Shown in pieces: positions 59,153-64,000 of a stretch of 64,000 nt of DNA. This DNA comes from CAZEKB01 sp964512225 (GTDB lineage: Bacteria; Myxococcota_A; UBA796; UBA9615). The DNA lies in the NCBI GenBank assembly GCA_964512225.1, contig CAZEKB010000005.1, positions 52,594-116,593 of the forward strand, in the 5' to 3' direction. The notes under the pieces are model-generated. The model saw nothing but the letters and a program-made list of their open reading frames with translations, made no database searches and was not told the origin of the DNA. The number at the start of each line of letters is the position of its first letter. Positions within the stretch are counted from its first letter, which is position 1. The translations under genes and the position numbers were made by a program.

Positions 59153-60025
59153 ATGCTTCGTTTCGCCGCCCTCGGACTGCTCGGATTCGCCCTCGTGGGC
59201 TGCACCACGTCGGCCGGAGACGTCGTGTTCGAAGCCACCACCGCCGAGGGTGACGCCGTCCCCCTCAACGTCGCATGGGCCGACATGGAAGCGCGCATGA
59301 ACGTCCTGCAGGCGGAGCTCGCGCGGACGCGCACCGAGCTCGACTCCCTGTGCGAGCTCCCGGGGGCGTCCGCCCAGGCCATCTGCCGCCGCGTCGCCGC
59401 CGTCGAGACCACGACCGCGAACACCCGCGCCGAGGTCGCCGCCATCGACCCCGAGATCCAATCCCTGACCGCCCGCGTCGAGGCGAGCGAGGCCACCCTC
59501 GCCCCCGTGTCGTTCGACCCGCGCGCCGGCGCCTGGACCCTCACCGGCGTCAACCTCCAGGTCCGCAACGCGACCGGCTCCACCGACGGCGCCGGCGACG
59601 GCACCGGCAACATCATCGTCGGCTGGAACGAGGCCGGCGAAGACGACACGCGCTCCGGCTCCCACAACGTCGTGGTCGGCTCCGGCCACGCCTGGGAGAG
59701 CCACTCGGGCGTCGTCTCCGGCACCGACCACCTCCTCGCGAGCGCGGGGGGCGCGGCGCTGGGAGGCGAAGGCAACACCGTCACCGCCGACGGGGCGGTC
59801 GCCATCGGCGGCCAGGACAACGTCGCCGCGGGTCTGCTCACCGTCACCATCGGGGGCGTGGACAACGTCGCCGAGGGCGAGCTCTCGATGACCGCGGGCG
59901 GCTCCGGGAACGACGTGAACGGGACCCTCAGCGTCGCGCTCGGCGGCGTCGACGGCGCCGTCCACGACGAGGGCTGGGTCCTCCTCGGGCCCCTGCACGG
60001 CCCCGAGCCGGCCCACCTCGACTGA
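59153..60025 (+). CDS. Lipoprotein with coiled coil and YadA-head-like beta-roll repeats
   Basis: The 290-residue product has a lipobox in LGLLGFALVGC (Cys17), a coiled coil at about 40-110 (MEARMNVLQAELARTRTELDSL; AAIDPEIQSLTARVEASEATL) and then seven or so 14-15-residue repeats of the form xxVAIGGxDNVAxG (SHNVVVGSGHAWES; DGAVAIGGQDNVAAG; LLTVTIGGVDNVAEG; TLSVALGGVDGAVHD). Such repeats build the beta-roll head of YadA-type trimeric autotransporters, but here the head is C-terminal, the anchor is a lipid and no membrane barrel follows. GGAG lies 6 nt before ATG. A trimeric surface stalk is inferred. Confidence 0.8.
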   Translation: MLRFAALGLLGFALVGCTTSAGDVVFEATTAEGDAVPLNVAWADMEARMNVLQAELARTRTELDSLCELPGASAQAICRRVAAVETTTANTRAEVAAIDPEIQSLTARVEASEATLAPVSFDPRAGAWTLTGVNLQVRNATGSTDGAGDGTGNIIVGWNEAGEDDTRSGSHNVVVGSGHAWESHSGVVSGTDHLLASAGGAALGGEGNTVTADGAVAIGGQDNVAAGLLTVTIGGVDNVAEGELSMTAGGSGNDVNGTLSVALGGVDGAVHDEGWVLLGPLHGPEPAHLD

Positions 60026-60026
60026 C

Positions 60027-60593
60027 GTGAGCGAGGCCGATCGCCTCAAGTGGGACGCCGCCTACGCGCGGCGCCCGAACGACGCCCCCCCGTCGCCCTT
60101 CCTGGCGGCCGTCCTCGACCTGCTCCCCACGCGGGGCCGCGCGCTCGACCTCGCGGGCGGCGCCGGACGCAACGCCCTGCTGCTCGCTCGCCACGGCCTC
60201 GACGTCACCCTCGCGGACATCGCCCCTTCGGGCCTCGCAGCCGCCCGCCGCCGCGCCGAAGCGGAGGACTCGACCCTGCGCGTCCACGAGACCGACTTCG
60301 ACGACGGGTTCCCGCCCGGTCCGTGGGACGTGCTGATCGACTTCAACTTCCTCGACCGCCGCCTCTTCCCCGCGCTCCCGTCGCTCCTCGCGCCGGGGGG
60401 GTGGTTCGTCTTCCTGCAGCCCACGACCACGAACCTGGAGCGCCATCCCCGCCCCTCCGCGCGGTTCCTGCTCGAGCCCGGCGAGCTCCGGGGCCTCCTT
60501 CCGACCGACCTCGACGTCGTGCGATTCGAGGAGTCGTGGGGCCCCGAGGGGCGGCACGAGGCCCGGCTCGTCGCTCAGTCCGCCAGCGGGTGA
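60027..60593 (+). CDS. Class I SAM-dependent methyltransferase
   Basis: The 188-residue product has motif I RALDLAGGAGRNALLLARHG, motif II-like VTLADIAPSGL and a post-I acidic loop, with DVLIDFNFLDRRLFPAL as motif IV. The size and order match small TehB/UbiE-like methyltransferases; the substrate is unknown. GTG 60027 follows the 59153 gene by 1 bp, and its end overlaps the convergent M60 gene by 19 bp. Confidence 0.82.
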   Translation: MSEADRLKWDAAYARRPNDAPPSPFLAAVLDLLPTRGRALDLAGGAGRNALLLARHGLDVTLADIAPSGLAAARRRAEAEDSTLRVHETDFDDGFPPGPWDVLIDFNFLDRRLFPALPSLLAPGGWFVFLQPTTTNLERHPRPSARFLLEPGELRGLLPTDLDVVRFEESWGPEGRHEARLVAQSASG

Positions 60594-62881
60594 TCGTCCC
60601 AGGGGTCCAGGTCGCTGGTCGCGTCCCGCACCGCCCCCGAGACCGTGAAGCCCCAGGCCCCGAAGAACGGCACCAGGTCCCGGTCGACCGCGAACGAGAG
60701 CGACTCGACCCACAGATCGATGCGCGCCTGGTCCCCGTCGGGGGACGCTTCGTCGGACAGCGCTCGCTGCTCGATGAACACCTGCGTGAGGGGCTCCCAG
60801 CCGAACTCCTCCTCGACCTGCAGGTACGTCTCCAGCGCCGTCCACACCGACCAGTCCGAGAAGTCCGGGCCGCCCGCCAGGTATTCGTCGAGCCGGGTCG
60901 CGCGCGCCTCCGCCTCCAGGGCCGAGTGGGCCGTCCCGCGGTCGATCCCGATGACCTCCTCGCTCACGTACACGCTGAACAGGTTGCAGGTCGTCTCGGT
61001 CGTGCCGGGCAGGAGCCAGTCGCGCCACTGGTGGTTGTGGCCGAGCTCGTGGAACGCCCCCCAGTTGCCGCTGGAGCGCAGCGACTGCCGGGATACGAAG
61101 TCCTCGCCGCTCACGAGGTGCGCCATGATCGGGTAGCCCGAGTGCATCCACCCGGCCGAGATCTGCCGGTCGACGACGATCCGCTCTGCGCGGGGACGAT
61201 CGCGCTCGAACCCGGACAGGTCGGCGTTCGCGTCCTGCACGAGGTCCCACAGGTCCATCAGGTCGGACGCGTCCTCCACCCCGATCACCTGCGACGTGGG
61301 CACCGTGAGGATGAGCTTGTCCGTCTGCAGCTCGGCCCAGGGCGAGTCGGTCGACTCGACCATCCCCACGAACTGGGCGCTCGTGGTCTCGCCCTGCACG
61401 TACCACGGAGCCGGGACCCCGCCGTCGATGGTCACGTCGTGCACGCCCAGGTCGGAGTCCACGGGCACGCGGATGTAGACCAGGCCCCCGAAAGCGCTCG
61501 CCGCCCGCACCGTCGGCCCGTCGATGGGGTCGCGGCGGACGATCGTGGGGTATCGCTCCCACTCGTCCTTGCCCCACAGGCCGTCGGTGTGCGCGCCGAT
61601 CTGCACCTCGATCCCCCGATCGACGAGGGCCGTGGGGACGCTCACCGCGATCGAGACGCCGGGGGGCGCGTAGACGCCGGTGGACCGCATCGCCGCCGCC
61701 CGAGCCCCCGCGTAGACGTAGTCCCCGTGTCGCCCCGCGTGCGTCGCGTCGATCTCCACGGTCGTCGCTCCCGTGGGCGCGGCCTCGCGGACGGCGCCGG
61801 GGAAGTCGTCGCCCGCGGGGTGGGCGGTGATGAGGTCGGCCCGCTGCTCCCGCGCGACCTTGGTGTCGTAGGTCACCACCAGCTCGTCGATCGGACGGTC
61901 CGCGCGGACGAACGGGCTGGCCGCGGTGATCTCGATCACCCCGACGGCCGCCTTGAGCTCCTCGGCCTTGTCGAAGTAGTCCGTGAACGACAGGGGCAGG
62001 ACGTTGATGGCGAGCCCCGCCGCTTTCACCCCGAGGCGCTGGTCGTCCATCGTCAGGGGCGCGGTCCCGTCGACGTGGTCGAGGAACGCCTGCAGCGCGT
62101 GCCGGGCGTGGACCAGCGGCCCCGGCGGTTCCGGCCCGACCTCGTCGTGGCCGCCGTCCACGTGCGTCTCGGCGCTGTACGTCACCCCCATCGCGTTGAG
62201 GTACTTGTTCGCCGGGTAGTTCACCGGGGTGTCGGCGTGGGAGTAGCTCCAGTACCAGGCCTGGCCCCCCACGATCAGCCCCCCGCCCGCCTCGACGAAC
62301 GCGCGGAGGCCCTCCACGTCGTCGTCGGACAGGTCCTCGGACGCCGACTGCACCCACACGTGGACGCCGTCCGCGGCGAGCTCTCCGACCGAAGACGTCG
62401 TGGTCGAGTAGCCCTCCGCGTCGTAGTGCGCCATGAGGTCGTCGAACCCGCCCGCGTGACCGACGAGCACGTTCTCGGGCGCGGTCTGCATCGCCCAGGA
62501 CGGAGCGTTCGCGGAGAGCACGTCCTGATCGTCGTCGGTCGTGGGGTGACCGTGCAGGTAGCTCTCGTGGCCCACCACCAGGAAGCGGCCCTCCCCGTAG
62601 AGGCCCGCGGCGATGAAGGTGCGGTCGTTCTCGTCGAGGGCGACGGGGAAGGCGCTGTCGCCGTGCACGACGAGCGAGCTCGGCAGCGAACCGCCGCCCT
62701 CCAATACGGAGACCCCGGCCGTCAGCGCGCGCCACTCGTCGCTCCAGTCGAACGGCGGCTCCTCGGCGTCGTCGTCGTCCGCGACCGCGTCGTCGTCGTC
62801 CACCACCGGCTCCGGCTCCTCCGGACAGCCGACGGCCAGGGTGAGGGTGATGGGGATGAACAGGCGGAATCTCGCGACCAT
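60575..62881 (-). CDS. M60/TCAF-like zinc metalloprotease lipoprotein
   Basis: The 768-residue product has a lipobox in FIPITLTLAVGC and an Asp-rich linker (VVDDDDAVADDDDAEE). An N-terminal GATase-like domain with FPVALDENDRTFIAAGLYGEGRFLVVGHESYL and LRAFVEAGGGLIVGGQAWYW resembles the domain before M60 in TCAF proteins. The M60 core has HELGHNHQ with zinc ligands His611 and His615 and the likely third ligand Glu629 in TTETTCN. M60 proteases cut O-glycosylated mucin-like proteins. ATG 62881 has GGAG six bases upstream; the ATG at 62905 would add eight residues before a normal n-region and is not preferred. Divergent from the TPR gene. Confidence 0.88.
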   Translation of the reverse strand: MVARFRLFIPITLTLAVGCPEEPEPVVDDDDAVADDDDAEEPPFDWSDEWRALTAGVSVLEGGGSLPSSLVVHGDSAFPVALDENDRTFIAAGLYGEGRFLVVGHESYLHGHPTTDDDQDVLSANAPSWAMQTAPENVLVGHAGGFDDLMAHYDAEGYSTTTSSVGELAADGVHVWVQSASEDLSDDDVEGLRAFVEAGGGLIVGGQAWYWSYSHADTPVNYPANKYLNAMGVTYSAETHVDGGHDEVGPEPPGPLVHARHALQAFLDHVDGTAPLTMDDQRLGVKAAGLAINVLPLSFTDYFDKAEELKAAVGVIEITAASPFVRADRPIDELVVTYDTKVAREQRADLITAHPAGDDFPGAVREAAPTGATTVEIDATHAGRHGDYVYAGARAAAMRSTGVYAPPGVSIAVSVPTALVDRGIEVQIGAHTDGLWGKDEWERYPTIVRRDPIDGPTVRAASAFGGLVYIRVPVDSDLGVHDVTIDGGVPAPWYVQGETTSAQFVGMVESTDSPWAELQTDKLILTVPTSQVIGVEDASDLMDLWDLVQDANADLSGFERDRPRAERIVVDRQISAGWMHSGYPIMAHLVSGEDFVSRQSLRSSGNWGAFHELGHNHQWRDWLLPGTTETTCNLFSVYVSEEVIGIDRGTAHSALEAEARATRLDEYLAGGPDFSDWSVWTALETYLQVEEEFGWEPLTQVFIEQRALSDEASPDGDQARIDLWVESLSFAVDRDLVPFFGAWGFTVSGAVRDATSDLDPWDDHPLAD

Positions 62882-62900
62882 GGAGCTCTCCAGATCGCGG

Positions 62901-62906
62901 ACCATA
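62901..62906 (-). promoter_or_regulatory. Candidate -10 element TATGGT of the M60 gene
   Basis: On the minus strand TATGGT lies 19 nt before ATG 62881, giving a leader of about 12 nt with GGAG. It contrasts with the leaderless box of the divergent gene 43 bp away. Confidence 0.3.
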
Positions 62907-62912
62907 CGCGTC

Positions 62913-62918
62913 TACACT
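62913..62918 (+). promoter_or_regulatory. Candidate leaderless -10 element TACACT
   Basis: TACACT-GCCGCG-ATG: the hexamer ends exactly six bases before the start at 62925, in the 43-bp gap to the divergent M60 gene. It is the same hexamer and spacing as at 10171. Confidence 0.45.
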
Positions 62919-62924
62919 GCCGCG

Positions 62925-64000
62925 ATGCGAGGTCTCAGCGTGCGCTCGACGGCTCCGGCCCTGCTCCTGGTCCTGGCGCTGGCCGGGCCCCGGAGCGCCG
63001 TCGCGGAGGAGCGGCGCCTGTTCGACGCGTCGGCGTACGGCGCGGTGGTGGGCCCCCTCGACCACGAGCTCACGGACGACGAACGGACCGCGCTGCTCGA
63101 GCAGTTCGACCGCTTCACCGACGCCATGGAGGCCCTCCACACGCGGCGCTGGACGCCGGCGGGGGACGGCTTCGAGGGCGTGCTCGCCACCACCGGCTGG
63201 TTCGAGGCGGCCTACAACGGGGCGCTCGCGCGGAGGGCGTCCGGGCGCGTGGTGGACGCCTCGCGCCTCGCCGATCGGGCGGCGGAGATCCGCCCCGACG
63301 ATCACGCCGCGGCCGCGCTTCGGGCGAACCTCCTCCAGGCCCGGGGGCGGCACGCCGACGCCCTCGTCGTCCTCGACGCCGCCCTCGCCTCCGCGCAGGC
63401 CTCCGGCTCCCGGTTCGACGTCGCGCTCGTCCTCCTCAACCGCGGCTCGGCGCTCGATCAGCTCGGGCGCAGCGGCGAGGCCCTCGACGCGTTCCGGGGG
63501 GCCTACGAGGCGGGGGCGAAGCTCGACCGTCCGGCGATCCGGGCGGGGGCGAAGATCGGCGAGGGGCGGGCGTCGTCGACCCTGGGGGACGTCCGCGCCG
63601 CCAAGGCCGCCTTCGACGCCGCGGCCGCGCTCTCGTCCGAGGACGACGTCGCCGAGCTGCGGCTCGCCCTGGCGCGGACGATGGCCGAGGGGGGCGATGC
63701 GCCGGGCGCCCGACAGGTCCTGAAGCGCGCCGTCGCCGCGCTGGGCGAGGTGGACGACGGCCTGCGTCGAGGCTCCGCGCTCGTGGAGGCGGCGGGGCTC
63801 GCGCGCGAGCTCGGGGACGCCGACGCGGCCCGCACGCACCTCGCGTCCGCCGAGAGCGCGCTGAAGGACCACCGCGACCTGCCCGCCTGGGGGCTGCTGC
63901 TGGTCGCCAAGGGCTGGATGCAGCTCCGAGACGGGGACGCGGCGACGGCCGCGGCGACCCTGCACGAAGCGGTGGCGGGGCTGGGCCGCGCGCAGGTCCC
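62925..64000 (+). CDS. Exported TPR-repeat protein, N-terminal part (runs off the window)
   Basis: The ATG at 62925 opens a frame with no stop to the window end (358 codons). The product begins with a signal peptide (STAPALLLVLALAGPRSAVA) and is then built of Ala-rich antiparallel helix pairs typical of TPR repeats (DDHAAAALRANLLQARGRHADALVVLDAAL; LNRGSALDQLGRSGEALDAFRGAYEAG; DAARTHLASAESALKDH). It is probably periplasmic and a protein-binding scaffold. A TACACT box sits six bases upstream. It is too close to the edge for the C-terminal part to be known. Confidence 0.82.
   Translation, partial: MRGLSVRSTAPALLLVLALAGPRSAVAEERRLFDASAYGAVVGPLDHELTDDERTALLEQFDRFTDAMEALHTRRWTPAGDGFEGVLATTGWFEAAYNGALARRASGRVVDASRLADRAAEIRPDDHAAAALRANLLQARGRHADALVVLDAALASAQASGSRFDVALVLLNRGSALDQLGRSGEALDAFRGAYEAGAKLDRPAIRAGAKIGEGRASSTLGDVRAAKAAFDAAAALSSEDDVAELRLALARTMAEGGDAPGARQVLKRAVAALGEVDDGLRRGSALVEAAGLARELGDADAARTHLASAESALKDHRDLPAWGLLLVAKGWMQLRDGDAATAAATLHEAVAGLGRAQV

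Noticed and set aside
59928..63965. 1345-codon minus-strand ORF through the M60 region
   Set aside because: A frame-shifted shadow of the M60 gene and of the plus-strand methyltransferase and TPR genes; no motif.

Overview
The window is very GC-rich DNA (about 70% by eye) from a Gram-negative, didermic bacterium. A complete type II secretion operon, an Omp85-type outer-membrane protein, many lipoproteins, Myxococcus-style Ser/Thr kinases, NtrB/NtrC-type two-component genes and a MYXO-CTERM-like C-terminal tag point to Myxococcota or a related former 'deltaproteobacterial' lineage. No rRNA, tRNA, transposase, integrase, phage gene or CRISPR array was recognised. Coding density is very high, and operon genes usually overlap as ATGA, GTGA or TTGA.

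Layout. 1-4.7 kb: envelope genes (partial lipoprotein, Omp85-like barrel, second barrel protein) around a glycerophosphodiester phosphodiesterase. 4.8-10.1 kb: molybdenum-cofactor block moeA, mobB-mobA fusion, mrp, moaA, with fdhD convergent. 10.2-17.0 kb: an unknown gene, a secreted beta-helix-like protein with an Asp-rich linker and MYXO-CTERM-like tail, a divergent MmgE/PrpD-like gene, a multidomain rhomboid protease and a small unknown. 17.1-20.6 kb: two tandem lipoprotein genes (HYDIN-like plus vWA) whose mature parts are identical. 20.7-25.5 kb: ntrB-like, ntrC-like, thiE, pabB on the minus strand. 25.7-33.8 kb: MltD-like lytic transglycosylase with six LysM domains, then a hybrid histidine kinase read with a TolC/HlyD/MacB-permease efflux set that lacks its ATPase. 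33.8-37.7 kb: an apparent pseudokinase, a VOC protein and an active-looking receptor kinase. 37.8-40.5 kb: oligoribonuclease and two glycosyltransferase-like genes. 40.5-55.2 kb: a T2SS operon in order C-D-E-F-G-G'-H-I-J-K-L-M-N. 55.5-58.1 kb: a lipoprotein and a decaheme-or-larger cytochrome lipoprotein. 58.1-58.4 kb: an array of five 53-bp hairpin-forming repeats. 58.4-64 kb: DUF2461 protein, a lipoprotein with a coiled coil and YadA-head-like repeats, a methyltransferase, an M60/TCAF-like metalloprotease lipoprotein and a partial TPR protein.

Two themes tie the window together. First, it is dominated by building and loading the outer membrane and cell surface: T2SS, Asp-run linkers, lipobox proteins, a C-terminal sorting-like tag and, three genes downstream of the tagged protein's start, a rhomboid protease. 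Second, twelve genes that begin transcription units carry a TANNNT hexamer ending only 6-9 nt before the start codon and no Shine-Dalgarno sequence, the geometry expected of leaderless mRNAs. Other genes in the same window have good GGAGG-type sites, so two initiation modes appear to coexist.
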